Assembly (NCBI GenBank): GCA_934589065.1
Contig: CAKTNN010000010.1
Span: forward strand, 1-64,000
Length of the DNA stretch: 64,000 nt
Reading direction: 5' to 3'
From: an uncultured Oscillospiraceae bacterium
Lineage (GTDB): Bacteria; Bacillota; Clostridia; Oscillospirales; Oscillospiraceae
The notes beneath the pieces are model-generated. The model was not told the origin of the DNA and ran no database searches. It worked only from the letters and a program-made list of their open reading frames with translations. Made by a program: the position numbers and the translations under genes. Positions 49,440 through 57,730 of this stretch are shown piece by piece (positions within the stretch are counted from its first letter, which is position 1; each line of letters opens with the position of its first letter).

Positions 49440-50648
49440 ATGAAAAAGTATCTTGCATTTGCCATGGCTCTGGCTATGGTAGCAGCCTGCTTCGCCGGCT
49501 GCGGCAACTCTTCCAGCACCGCATCCACCACTGCCGCCGCGACCACGGCTGCTGCCGGTGAGACCGCCGCTGCCGCCGAAGGCACCGGCACTGTTAAGAT
49601 TGGTATGTCCGGCCCTCTGACCGGCGGTGCTTCCGCTTACGGCCTGGCTGTTAAGGCCGGCATGGAAGTGGCTGTTGAAGAGATCAACGCCAAGGGTGGC
49701 CTGCAGATCGAGTTCAACGCCCAGGATGACGAGGCCGACGGCGAGAAGGCTGTTTCCGCTTACAACGTCCTGAAGGACTGGGGCATGCAGGTTATGGCAG
49801 GCCAGGTTACCACCGGCTCTGCTCTGGCAGTTGCTCCCGAAACCGTCACCGACAATATGTTCAACCTGACTCCCTCCGCTTCTGCTGAGTCTCTGGCTCT
49901 GACCGGCCCCAACGTCTTCCAGATGTGCTTCACCGACCCCAACCAGGGCGCAAGCGCTGCTGAGCTGGTTTCCACCAAGTTCGCCGGCTCCAAGGTTGGC
50001 ATCATCTACGATTCCTCCGATGACTACTCCTCCGGCCTGTACAAGGGCTTCTCCGACAAGGCTACCGAGCTGGGCGTTGAGGTCGTGGCAACCACTTCCT
50101 ACACCGCCGACAACAAGGCTGACCTGTCCACCCAGGTGACCAAGTGCCAGGATGCCGGTGCAGATCTGGTGTTCCTGCCCATCTACTACACCGAGGCTGC
50201 TCAGATTCTGACCTACGCAAACCGCGTTGGCTACACCCCCAAGTTCTTTGGCTGTGACGGCATGGACGGCATCCTGACCGTGGAAGGCTTCGATACCTCC
50301 CTGGCAGAGGGCCTGACCCTCATGACCCCCTTCGATGCCAATGCTTCCGACGAGGCTACTCAGTCCTTCGTTACCAAGTTCAAGGCAAAGATGGACGGCC
50401 TGGTGCCCAACCAGTTCGCTGCTGACGGCTACGACGTGATCTACGCCATCTACGATGCAATGACCGCTGCCGGTGTTACCGGCAACGAGACTGCCGAAGA
50501 GCTGTGCACCATCCTGGAAGGCCAGTTCGCTACCATGAGCGTTGACGGCCTGACCGGTACCGGTATGCACTGGGATGCAAACGGCATGATCTCCAAGGCT
50601 CCTGCCGCAGTGGTTATTGAGAACGGCGTTTACGTTCCCATGGGCTAA
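49440..50648 (+). CDS. livJ: Branched-chain amino-acid ABC transporter, substrate-binding lipoprotein
   Basis: The 402-residue product has a lipoprotein signal (MKKYLAFAMALAMVAACFAGC, lipid Cys21), an Ala/Thr-rich linker (about 25-50) and a type I periplasmic-binding fold beginning KIGMSGPLTGGASAYG. LivJ/LivK-like segments follow to GTGMHWDANGMISKAP. It captures leucine, isoleucine or valine outside the membrane. AAAGGAG is upstream. Codon use is strongly biased, as expected for an abundant protein, and two hairpins separate it from livH. Confidence 0.94.
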   Translation: MKKYLAFAMALAMVAACFAGCGNSSSTASTTAAATTAAAGETAAAAEGTGTVKIGMSGPLTGGASAYGLAVKAGMEVAVEEINAKGGLQIEFNAQDDEADGEKAVSAYNVLKDWGMQVMAGQVTTGSALAVAPETVTDNMFNLTPSASAESLALTGPNVFQMCFTDPNQGASAAELVSTKFAGSKVGIIYDSSDDYSSGLYKGFSDKATELGVEVVATTSYTADNKADLSTQVTKCQDAGADLVFLPIYYTEAAQILTYANRVGYTPKFFGCDGMDGILTVEGFDTSLAEGLTLMTPFDANASDEATQSFVTKFKAKMDGLVPNQFAADGYDVIYAIYDAMTAAGVTGNETAEELCTILEGQFATMSVDGLTGTGMHWDANGMISKAPAAVVIENGVYVPMG

Positions 50649-50673
50649 ACGTTTACAGACACAATTCCATCAA

Positions 50674-50704
50674 AGGGGATGGGCGGCTTCGGCCCCCATC
50701 CCCT
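50674..50704 (+). promoter_or_regulatory. Strong hairpin at the end of livJ
   Basis: GGGGATGGGcggcttcggcCCCCATCCCC without a T run, more likely an mRNA stabiliser than a terminator. Confidence 0.65.
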
Positions 50705-50729
50705 AAAGAGATATTCAAGAATCAGCAGT

Positions 50730-50778
50730 CTATGAAAGGAGCCGTTGGTAATAACGCCTGTAACGGCTTTTTTCATAG
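50730..50778 (+). terminator. Partial terminator between livJ and livH
   Basis: CTATGAAA..GCCGTT and AACGGC..TTTCATAG make an interrupted stem, and GCCGTT/AACGGC is followed by TTTTTT. It would reduce transcription into livH. Confidence 0.7.
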
Positions 50779-50814
50779 GCTGTTGAGAAAAACAGAAGAA
50801 AGAGAGGGCTATCC

Positions 50815-51696
50815 ATGAAAATCATTCAGTATTTGATCAACGGCATCAGCATTGGCTCCGTGTATGCAATCATTGCCCTTGGCTATACCATGGTCTACGG
50901 CATTGCCAAGATGCTGAACTTTGCCCACGGCGATATTATTATGGTGGGCGCGTATATTTCCTTCTGCGTAACAAACTACCTTGGTCTGCCGGTGGTGGTG
51001 TCCATTCTGGCGGCTATGGCGGTTTGTACTTTGCTGGGTGTGGTAATTGAGGGCCTTGCCTATAAGCCCTTACGTGGAACCCCCAGCCTGGCGGTGCTGA
51101 TTACCGCAATCGGCGTCAGCTATTTCCTGCAGAATGCAGCCCAGCTGATCTGGTCTTCCAGCCCCAAGAACTTTACTTCCATCGTAACCTTCCAGCCCCT
51201 GCGTCTGGCAGGCGGTCAGCTGGTGATTACCGGCGAGGTGATTTATACCATTGCCGCTTCCGTGATTATTATGCTGGGTCTGACCTGGTTTACCACCCGC
51301 ACCCGTACCGGCAAGGCCATGCGTGCCGTGTCTGAGGATCGGGATGCCGCACAGCTCATGGGCATCAATGTCAACCAGACCATTTCCACCACCTTTGCCA
51401 TCGGCTCTGCCCTGGCTGCCATTGCCGGCGTGCTGCTGTGCTCCACGGTTCCCACCCTGCAGCCCACCACCGGTTCTATGCCCGGCATCCGTGCTTTCAC
51501 CGCAGCCGTCTTTGGCGGCATCGGCTCCATTCCCGGAGCTATGCTGGGCGGCATCCTGCTGGGCGTGATCGAAACCTTCAGCAAGGCTTATCTGAGCCCT
51601 CAGTTCAGTGATGCCATTGTGTTCGGCGTGCTGATTGTGATTCTGCTGGTCAAGCCCGCAGGACTTCTGGGCAAGCAGGTTCAGGAGAAGGTGTGA
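50815..51696 (+). CDS. livH: Branched-chain amino-acid ABC transporter permease LivH
   Basis: The 293-residue product has about eight membrane helices. LivH landmarks are YLINGISIGSVYAIIALGYTMVYGIAKMLNFAHGD near the N-terminus and the cytoplasmic EAA-like loop RTRTGKAMRAVSEDRDAAQLMGIN. It forms the channel with LivM. It starts after a partial terminator, giving lower expression than livJ. AGAGAGG lies 8 bases upstream. Confidence 0.95.
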   Translation: MKIIQYLINGISIGSVYAIIALGYTMVYGIAKMLNFAHGDIIMVGAYISFCVTNYLGLPVVVSILAAMAVCTLLGVVIEGLAYKPLRGTPSLAVLITAIGVSYFLQNAAQLIWSSSPKNFTSIVTFQPLRLAGGQLVITGEVIYTIAASVIIMLGLTWFTTRTRTGKAMRAVSEDRDAAQLMGINVNQTISTTFAIGSALAAIAGVLLCSTVPTLQPTTGSMPGIRAFTAAVFGGIGSIPGAMLGGILLGVIETFSKAYLSPQFSDAIVFGVLIVILLVKPAGLLGKQVQEKV

Positions 51697-51703
51697 GGTG
51701 CTT

Positions 51704-52780
51704 ATGATGAAAAAGAAACTGACAAAAGACAAAATCAAAGGGGCCTCCACATATATCGTGGTGACGGTTGCCTTCGTGATCCTCCAGGTTCTCATGAGCC
51801 AGGGCAAGCTGAACAGCACCACCAAGGGCTTCCTGGTTCCGGCCTGCGCTTATGTCGTGCTGGCAATTTCCCTGAACCTGCTGGTGGGCATTTGCGGAGA
51901 GCTGAGCCTGGGCCATGCCGGATTTATGGGCGTGGGCGCTTTCTCCGGAGTGGTTGTCACGTCCCTTCTTGCCTCCGCAGTTCCCAATGGGGTGCTCCGG
52001 CTGGTGATTGGTATGCTGGTGGGCGGCATTCTTGCCGGTGTCATCGGTTTTCTCATCGGCATTCCGGTGCTGCGTCTGCGGGGCGACTACCTGGCAATCG
52101 TAACCCTGGCCTTCGGCGAGATCATGAAGAATATTTTCGGCAACCTCTACCTGGGTGTGGATGAAAATGGACTCCATGCAACCCTCAGCTCCGAGGGCCT
52201 GACCCTGGGAGAGGGCGGAACGATGATCATTTCCGGCCCCAGAGGCGCTACGGGCATCACCAAGCTTTCTACGTTTGCCATAGGCTTTGTGCTGATCCTT
52301 GTTACCCTGTTTGTGGTTCAGAACCTGATCAATTCCAAGGAAGGCCGGGCCATCAAGGCCGTCCGGGACAACCGGATTGCCGCAGAGTCCGTGGGCATCA
52401 ATGTCACCGCCTTCCGCATGAAGGCCTTTGTGGTCTCCGCATTCCTTGCCGGTATGGCGGGCGCGCTGTACGCCATGAACTATGGCTCCATCACCGCTAC
52501 CAAGTTCAATTTCAATACCTCCATCAATATCCTGGTGTTCGTGGTTTTGGGCGGCATGGGCAATATCCTGGGCTCCATTATTTCCGCAACCGTTCTGTAT
52601 ATCCTGCCGGAGGCTATGCGCGGCCTGCAGGATTACCGTATGATCATCTATGCGGTGGTTTTGATTCTCGTCATGCTCTTTACCTGGTCTCCCAAGGTTA
52701 AGGAATTTGTGTCCGTTGTGGGAGATAAACTGGCAGGTTCCTTCCGTAAGAAAGATAAGGAGGCGGGAAGCAATGAATGA
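51704..52780 (+). CDS. livM: Branched-chain amino-acid ABC transporter permease LivM
   Basis: The 358-residue product has about nine membrane helices. LNLLVGICGELSLGHAGFMGVGAF and NSKEGRAIKAVRDNRIAAESVGIN identify LivM. It is the second membrane subunit. ATG 51704 is taken as start; an in-frame GTG two codons upstream and an ATG one codon later are possible. Its end overlaps livG by 8 bases. Confidence 0.95.
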   Translation: MMKKKLTKDKIKGASTYIVVTVAFVILQVLMSQGKLNSTTKGFLVPACAYVVLAISLNLLVGICGELSLGHAGFMGVGAFSGVVVTSLLASAVPNGVLRLVIGMLVGGILAGVIGFLIGIPVLRLRGDYLAIVTLAFGEIMKNIFGNLYLGVDENGLHATLSSEGLTLGEGGTMIISGPRGATGITKLSTFAIGFVLILVTLFVVQNLINSKEGRAIKAVRDNRIAAESVGINVTAFRMKAFVVSAFLAGMAGALYAMNYGSITATKFNFNTSINILVFVVLGGMGNILGSIISATVLYILPEAMRGLQDYRMIIYAVVLILVMLFTWSPKVKEFVSVVGDKLAGSFRKKDKEAGSNE

Positions 52781-53630
52781 GTATTCCAAGAAAATCCTGA
52801 AAGTGCCCACCGTGACCTTTGTCCGGGAAGAGGATCAGGGAAAGCAGCCCGTTCTGGATGTTCGGAATCTGGGCATTGACTTTGGCGGTCTGACTGCCGT
52901 GGATAATTTCAATATCACCATCGGCCCCACCGAGATTTCCGGCCTGATCGGCCCAAACGGCGCCGGTAAGACCACCATCTTCAATCTGCTCACCGGTGTG
53001 TATCAGCCCACCCGCGGCAGCGTCCTTGTCAATGGCATTGATATTAAGGGTATGCCGGTGCACAAGGTCAATAAGCTGGGCATTGCCCGTACCTTCCAGA
53101 ATATCCGCCTGTTTACGGATATGAGCGTGCTGGATAACGTAAAGGTTGGACTGCACAACGAAATCAAGTGCTCCTTCTTCTCCAGCGTCCTGCATCTGCC
53201 CGGCTACTACAAGGCAGAGAAAAAAGCCAATGAAAAGGCCATGGAGCTGCTGGACTTTATGGGCCTGACGGAGTATGCCGATGCCAAGGCCGGTTCTCTT
53301 CCTTACGGCGTGCAGCGCCGGCTGGAAATTGTCCGGGCTTTGGCAACCAATCCTTCCGTGATCCTGCTGGATGAGCCCGCCGCCGGTATGAACCCCAGCG
53401 AGACGACGGAGCTGATGCACCAGATCCGCCGGATTCGGGATACCTTCCATGTGGCTATTTTCCTGATTGAGCACGATATGAACCTGGTTATGAACGTCTG
53501 CGAGGCCATCGCAGTGGTGAACTACGGTCGAATCATTGCCAAGGGCACGCCGGAGGAAATCCGCACGAACCCCGCTGTGATCGAGGCTTACCTTGGCAAG
53601 GAGGAGGGGCAGACCAATGCTGAAAATTGA
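52773..53630 (+). CDS. livG: Branched-chain amino-acid ABC transporter ATPase LivG
   Basis: The 285-residue product has Walker A GPNGAGKTT, a Q loop ARTFQNIRLF, a degenerate signature (SLPYGVQRRLEIVRALATNP), Walker B VILLDEPAAGMNP and an H loop IEHDM. The C-terminal region matches the BCAA_ABC_TP extension. About 25 residues precede the usual start of the domain. It powers uptake with LivF. Its start overlaps livM and its stop region overlaps livF by 14 bases. Confidence 0.95.
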   Translation: MNEYSKKILKVPTVTFVREEDQGKQPVLDVRNLGIDFGGLTAVDNFNITIGPTEISGLIGPNGAGKTTIFNLLTGVYQPTRGSVLVNGIDIKGMPVHKVNKLGIARTFQNIRLFTDMSVLDNVKVGLHNEIKCSFFSSVLHLPGYYKAEKKANEKAMELLDFMGLTEYADAKAGSLPYGVQRRLEIVRALATNPSVILLDEPAAGMNPSETTELMHQIRRIRDTFHVAIFLIEHDMNLVMNVCEAIAVVNYGRIIAKGTPEEIRTNPAVIEAYLGKEEGQTNAEN

Positions 53631-54315
53631 GAATATCGATGTGTATTACGGCGCCATCCATGCCGTTAAGAACGTTTCCTTCGAGGTTGGAGAGGGGGAG
53701 ATTGTGGCTCTGATCGGTGCAAACGGCGCCGGTAAGAGCACCATTCTGAAAACCGTCTCCGGTCTGATGCATCCCCGCAGCGGCTCTATTACCTTCTGCG
53801 ATCAGAACATCGCCCATACGGATGCCTACAAGCTTCTCCGTACCGGTCTTGCCCACGTCCCGGAAGGGCGACGCATCTTCCTGGAAATGACCGTTCAGGA
53901 AAATCTGGAAATGGGCGCTTATATCCGCAAGAGCGTATCCGATGAGGATTTGGAGAAGGTCTTCACCTATTTCCCCCGCTTGAAGGAGCGGCGCAAGCAG
54001 ATTGCCGGAACGCTTTCCGGCGGCGAGCAGCAGATGCTGGCAATGTCCCGGGCACTGATGTCCCACCCCAAGCTGATGATGCTGGATGAGCCCTCCATGG
54101 GTCTGGCCCCCATTATTGTGGATCAGGTTTTCGGAATCATTAAAGAGCTCCACAAGTCCGGCACCACCATCCTCCTGGTGGAGCAGAACGCAAGAAAGGC
54201 CCTGCAGATTGCCGACCGGGCTTACGTCCTGGAAACCGGCTCCATTACCCTCAGCGGTACGGGAGCAGAGCTTGCCAAGTCTGATGAGGTGCGCAAGGCC
54301 TATCTGGGCGGCTAA
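53617..54315 (+). CDS. livF: Branched-chain amino-acid ABC transporter ATPase LivF
   Basis: The 232-residue product has Walker A GANGAGKST, HVPEGRRIFLEMTVQENLEMGAY, the signature LSGGEQQMLAMSRAL, Walker B LMMLDEPSMGLAP and VEQNA. It is the second ATPase of the LivJHMGF system. ATG 53617 starts inside livG. It is the last gene of the operon and is followed by a strong terminator. Confidence 0.96.
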   Translation: MLKIENIDVYYGAIHAVKNVSFEVGEGEIVALIGANGAGKSTILKTVSGLMHPRSGSITFCDQNIAHTDAYKLLRTGLAHVPEGRRIFLEMTVQENLEMGAYIRKSVSDEDLEKVFTYFPRLKERRKQIAGTLSGGEQQMLAMSRALMSHPKLMMLDEPSMGLAPIIVDQVFGIIKELHKSGTTILLVEQNARKALQIADRAYVLETGSITLSGTGAELAKSDEVRKAYLGG

Positions 54316-54344
54316 GCCTTCCGTTCCCGACTGTCATAATTCGT

Positions 54345-54380
54345 GCACCCCCTGCATAGTTTGTGCAGGGGGTGCTTTTC
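54345..54380 (+). terminator. Terminator of the liv operon
   Basis: GCACCCCCTGCA and TGCAGGGGGTGC form the stem, followed by TTTTC. Confidence 0.9.
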
Positions 54381-54399
54381 TGTGTGCCGGAAAAATCGA

Positions 54400-54531
54400 A
54401 TGCGGGGCGGCTGCATGATTGCCCTGGGCCTGGGGCTTTTGCTGGGCCAGTGGATTTCCTCTGTATTTCTTTGTGTGCTGTCCGGGTTGATGCTCATAAC
54501 CCTTGGCTGGTGCATTCTGCGCCAGAGGTAG
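54400..54531 (+). CDS. Possible small membrane protein, 43 residues
   Basis: ATG 54400 opens a frame starting MRGGCMIALGLGLLLGQW, mostly two hydrophobic segments with a C-terminal RQR. No clear ribosome site is seen. It resembles in kind the 47-residue protein at 22.9 kb. It sits between the liv terminator and the spore-protein gene. Confidence 0.3.
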   Translation: MRGGCMIALGLGLLLGQWISSVFLCVLSGLMLITLGWCILRQR

Positions 54532-54642
54532 GTTCAGAAGGTTCTAATGGGAAGATAAACGCATACAATGGGCAGTGAAAACCGTGGAAACCCTGGGAGG
54601 TTGCTCCTTCCCGGGAAAGTTACGATATAGGGAGGCAGCAAA

Positions 54643-56133
54643 ATGGGATTGAACAAACAGGTCGTTTCTTATCTGAATCCGGTGCTCATGGATTCCAGGG
54701 AATTGGAGCAGACCCAGGAAATCCGGATTCCCGACGGAATGCCGGATGTGGACCGAGTCCTGGGGGTGTGGGGACAACCGGTGCTGCGCAGCAAGGAGTG
54801 GCACCGGGATACCGCCTCCTTTAGCGGCGGAATCATGCTCTGGGTGCTCTATCGCCCGGAGGGAGAGAGGATTCCCCAAACCATGGATGCCTGGGTTCCT
54901 TTTCAGGGAAAGTGGGATTTGCCGGAGGATATCCCGGAAGGGACGCTGAGCGTCTGCCTGGGAGTGCGATTCCTGGATGCCAGAGTGATTTCCCCCAGAA
55001 AGATGATGACCCGTGCAGGCCTTTCGGTTTGCGTGCAGGCTTTCTCCGCTGCGGAGCGGGAAGTGACCGCGCCGGAAAATCTGCCGGAGGACGTGCACCT
55101 TTTACAAAAAAGCTATCCCCTTCGTCTCTATGCCCAGGCAGGGGAGAAGGCCTTTTCGTTGGAGGACACTCTTTCTTCTGCCGGGGAAGATCTCAGCACC
55201 TGGCGCATTGCCGCCGCCGGGGTGCGGCCCTATCTTAACGATCAAAAGGTGGTGGGCAATAAGCTTGCCTTTCGGGGCGGGGCAGAGCTTACCGTTCTGC
55301 TTTTGCCGGAGGACGGGATCCCGGAAAGCAGAAGCTTTCAGTTCCCATTCTCTCAGCTGGCGGAATTGGAGGATAGCTTCGGGAACAATGCGGATTCGGA
55401 AATTCAGCTGTGCGTCACCAATCTGGAGTTGGAGGAGGATGCCGAGGGGCAAAAGAAATTCCGGCTGTCCCTTACGGCCCAGTATACCGTGTCGGATATC
55501 ACCGTAGTGGAAACGGTGGAGGATGCCTATAGCAATCTCCGCAGCGTAAAACTGACGACGGAATCTTTGGAGCTGATGCCCATATTGGATAAACGCTGGG
55601 AGAGTATCCCGGCCCGCGCCACTCTCCCGGAGGACATTACCAACAGTCTGGCGGCAAGTATATGGAGTGATGTGCCCGCCTTTGAGGAGAGCGGGGAGGA
55701 GGGGACGCTTTGCGTCCAGGGCACCGGGCAGATTCTATTCCAGGGAGAAGCAAACCTGGAAGGGAAGACCCTCCGCTTTGAGGGCAGCCGTCCATTCCGG
55801 GCAGGGGCGGAGACGAGAAAAGCGGTCACCGCCTTTCTCGTTGGCCCTGCTCTACTAGAGCCCGGGGCGGGGGGTATGGAGCTGACGGGGGAAATGAAAT
55901 GCCTGGTTACGGTATTTGCCGCCCAGGGGATCCCGTTGGTCACGGAACTGGAATTGGGGGAACTCCGGGAGCCCGACCCCGACCGTCCTGCCCTGGTGCT
56001 TTGCAGACCGGGGGAGAAAACGCTGTGGGCCCTTGCCAAAGAAAACGGCTCTACGGTGGAAGCCATCCGCAGAGCCAATAACCTGGAAGGGGACGCAGCA
56101 CCCAATCAGGTGCTGCTGATTCCCATTGCGTAG
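54643..56133 (+). CDS. DUF3794 (SPOCS) and LysM domain protein
   Basis: The 496-residue product has DUF3794/SPOCS units through about residues 10-430 (repeats of the form VLGVWGQPVLRSKEW, IAAAGVRPYLNDQKVV, LCVQGTGQILFQGEAN) and a C-terminal LysM domain (about 448-496: CRPGEKTLWALAKENGSTVEAI, NQVLLIPI). SPOCS proteins accompany spore envelopes in Clostridia, and LysM binds peptidoglycan. So it probably sits at the spore cortex or coat. GGGAGG lies upstream. It is a single gene. Confidence 0.9.
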   Translation: MGLNKQVVSYLNPVLMDSRELEQTQEIRIPDGMPDVDRVLGVWGQPVLRSKEWHRDTASFSGGIMLWVLYRPEGERIPQTMDAWVPFQGKWDLPEDIPEGTLSVCLGVRFLDARVISPRKMMTRAGLSVCVQAFSAAEREVTAPENLPEDVHLLQKSYPLRLYAQAGEKAFSLEDTLSSAGEDLSTWRIAAAGVRPYLNDQKVVGNKLAFRGGAELTVLLLPEDGIPESRSFQFPFSQLAELEDSFGNNADSEIQLCVTNLELEEDAEGQKKFRLSLTAQYTVSDITVVETVEDAYSNLRSVKLTTESLELMPILDKRWESIPARATLPEDITNSLAASIWSDVPAFEESGEEGTLCVQGTGQILFQGEANLEGKTLRFEGSRPFRAGAETRKAVTAFLVGPALLEPGAGGMELTGEMKCLVTVFAAQGIPLVTELELGELREPDPDRPALVLCRPGEKTLWALAKENGSTVEAIRRANNLEGDAAPNQVLLIPIA

Positions 56134-56157
56134 ATAATCGGAAACCAGAAAAATGGG

Positions 56158-56280
56158 AAGAGGCTGTTCGGAAACGCTCTGTCATTGCTTTCCCAGCGCG
56201 ATTTCCTGGTGTGGCAATCCCCCGGATTTTCAAACATCTACGATTGAAAATCATGGGTGCACGTTTTCTAACAGCCTCTT
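56158..56280. repeat. Nested inverted-repeat element acting as bidirectional terminator
   Basis: Outer arms AAGAGGCTGTTCGGAAACG and its near-complement (56262-56280) have 17 of 19 positions paired and are followed by TTTTTG. Inside lie a dispersed-repeat left end (gtcattgctttcccag to gtggcaatccc, 56181-56221) and a third stem GATTTTCA/TTGAAAATC. It separates the convergent SPOCS and LysR genes. Confidence 0.75.
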
Positions 56281-56284
56281 TTTG

Positions 56285-57217
56285 TTACTTATCGGATGCC
56301 GCTTCCCGCCGCCGAGAGCTTTGGGCCAGGACGGCAGAGGAGATGGTAATAAAATCCCTTACGTATTTCTTTACGTTTTCTCCGTTGCGGTAGCAGGCAT
56401 AAAAATGCCGGTGGTTGTCGTAATCCGCCAGGGGATAGAAGGCGCCGCCCTGGGAAAACACAAAGCTATCGGCGTATACGTCCGGCAGCACCATGCAGGC
56501 GCCGCTTTTCAGGGCCACCCGGCGACCAACCTCCAGAGCGCTGGTTTCCAGCAGAATTCTGGGGTGGAAATTGTACCGGCGGAACAGACGATCCTGAATA
56601 ATCCGGGAGGAATGGGAGATATCCAGGGCAACGAAATCCTCCTTTTCCACATCCCGCAATGTGATGGGCGTGCCGGAGGAAATCTTTCCTGCGATATTGC
56701 TGTCCTTGCCTGCCAGAATGCCGATGGATTCTTTTTCAATCAGCTCGTAGGTGATGTTTACCTCGCTGGGCTCGGTGGCAGCCAGAGCAAGATCCACTTC
56801 CCCCTTTTGCAGCAGACCTTCCAGGTTGGCGGAAGCGGTTTCGGTGAGGTCCAGAGTTACATTGGGGTATTCCTTGCTGAAAATGGGAATCACATCCGGC
56901 AAAACCTGCATGGCTCGGGTGACGCTGATGCCCAGGCGAAGCCGACCGCCATCTTCGTGGCGGATGCTCTCAATTTCCGCCTTTAGCCGCGCATCGATTT
57001 CCAGCATGGCTTCCACTGCTTTCAGGTATCGCTCCCCGGCGTAGGTCAGGTGGAAAGGGGAGGTACTCCGGTCAAACAGGGGCGTGCCCACTTCATCTTC
57101 AATCTGCCGGAGGGTCTGACTCAGGGAGGGCTGGCTGATATACAGCTGTTTTGCGGCAGCGGTGATGGTTCCATATTTGGCAATGGTTTTAAAATAGAGA
57201 GCTTGCTTCATATTCAT
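56285..57217 (-). CDS. LysR family regulator, likely of the citrate genes
   Basis: The 310-residue product has an N-terminal winged helix (YGTITAAAKQLYISQPSLSQTLRQIEDEVG, about 14-45) and a two-lobe effector domain (about 90-290). It is transcribed divergently from citD across 210 AT-rich bases, the usual arrangement for a LysR protein and its target. Citrate or a related acid may be the co-inducer; this is inferred from context. The start is ATG 57217. Confidence 0.92.
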   Translation of the reverse strand: MNMKQALYFKTIAKYGTITAAAKQLYISQPSLSQTLRQIEDEVGTPLFDRSTSPFHLTYAGERYLKAVEAMLEIDARLKAEIESIRHEDGGRLRLGISVTRAMQVLPDVIPIFSKEYPNVTLDLTETASANLEGLLQKGEVDLALAATEPSEVNITYELIEKESIGILAGKDSNIAGKISSGTPITLRDVEKEDFVALDISHSSRIIQDRLFRRYNFHPRILLETSALEVGRRVALKSGACMVLPDVYADSFVFSQGGAFYPLADYDNHRHFYACYRNGENVKKYVRDFITISSAVLAQSSRRREAASDK

Positions 57218-57277
57218 ATATTTTTCACCACTTTTTTACAGCATTTTCACGGAATCTATCATTTGGTACTGATATTC

Positions 57278-57305
57278 ATTATAAAAGATTTTTTATGGAA
57301 GTCAA
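57278..57305 (-). promoter_or_regulatory. Promoter of the LysR gene
   Basis: TTGACT and TATAAT (minus strand) are separated by 16 bases. Confidence 0.75.
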
Positions 57306-57359
57306 GGAAATGTTCCTATCTATTGGAGAAAAATTATAATAAGATAAAAATATATGTAT

Positions 57360-57388
57360 TTGTAATTATATCTGGATTGTGATATTTT
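57360..57388 (+). promoter_or_regulatory. Promoter of the citrate lyase operon
   Basis: TTGTAA and TATTTT are separated by 17 bases. The -10 is weak, as expected for an activated promoter. Confidence 0.5.
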
Positions 57389-57427
57389 ATTGTCACCGAA
57401 TAAAGAAAATACATTGGGAGGATCAAT

Positions 57428-57730
57428 ATGGAAATTCTGAAATCTGCCGCCGCCGGCACTTTGGAATCCAGCGATGCCATGGTCACCGTAGAGCCCGGTG
57501 AGGGCGGCATCGATCTGGAGCTTTCCAGCAGCGTCATGAATCAGTATGGACGCCAGATTAAGGCAACCATCCTGGAAACTCTGGACCGCCTGCAGGTAAC
57601 CAATGCGCGGGTTACCGTGGTGGACAAGGGTGCGCTGGACTGCACCATTAAGGCCCGTGTGGAGTGCGCCGTGTATCGCAGCTGCGATGCTTCCGCTGCC
57701 AATATTCCCTGGGGAGGTGCTGTCAGATGA
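57428..57730 (+). CDS. citD: Citrate lyase acyl-carrier protein (gamma subunit)
   Basis: The 100-residue product begins MEILKSAAAGTLESSD. Ser14 is the residue to which the phosphoribosyl-dephospho-CoA group is attached. The rest (DLELSSSVMNQYGRQI, CTIKARVECAVYRS) matches CitD. It carries the acetyl/citryl group between the other subunits. GGGAGG precedes the ATG. citE overlaps its stop (ATGA). Confidence 0.95.
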   Translation: MEILKSAAAGTLESSDAMVTVEPGEGGIDLELSSSVMNQYGRQIKATILETLDRLQVTNARVTVVDKGALDCTIKARVECAVYRSCDASAANIPWGGAVR

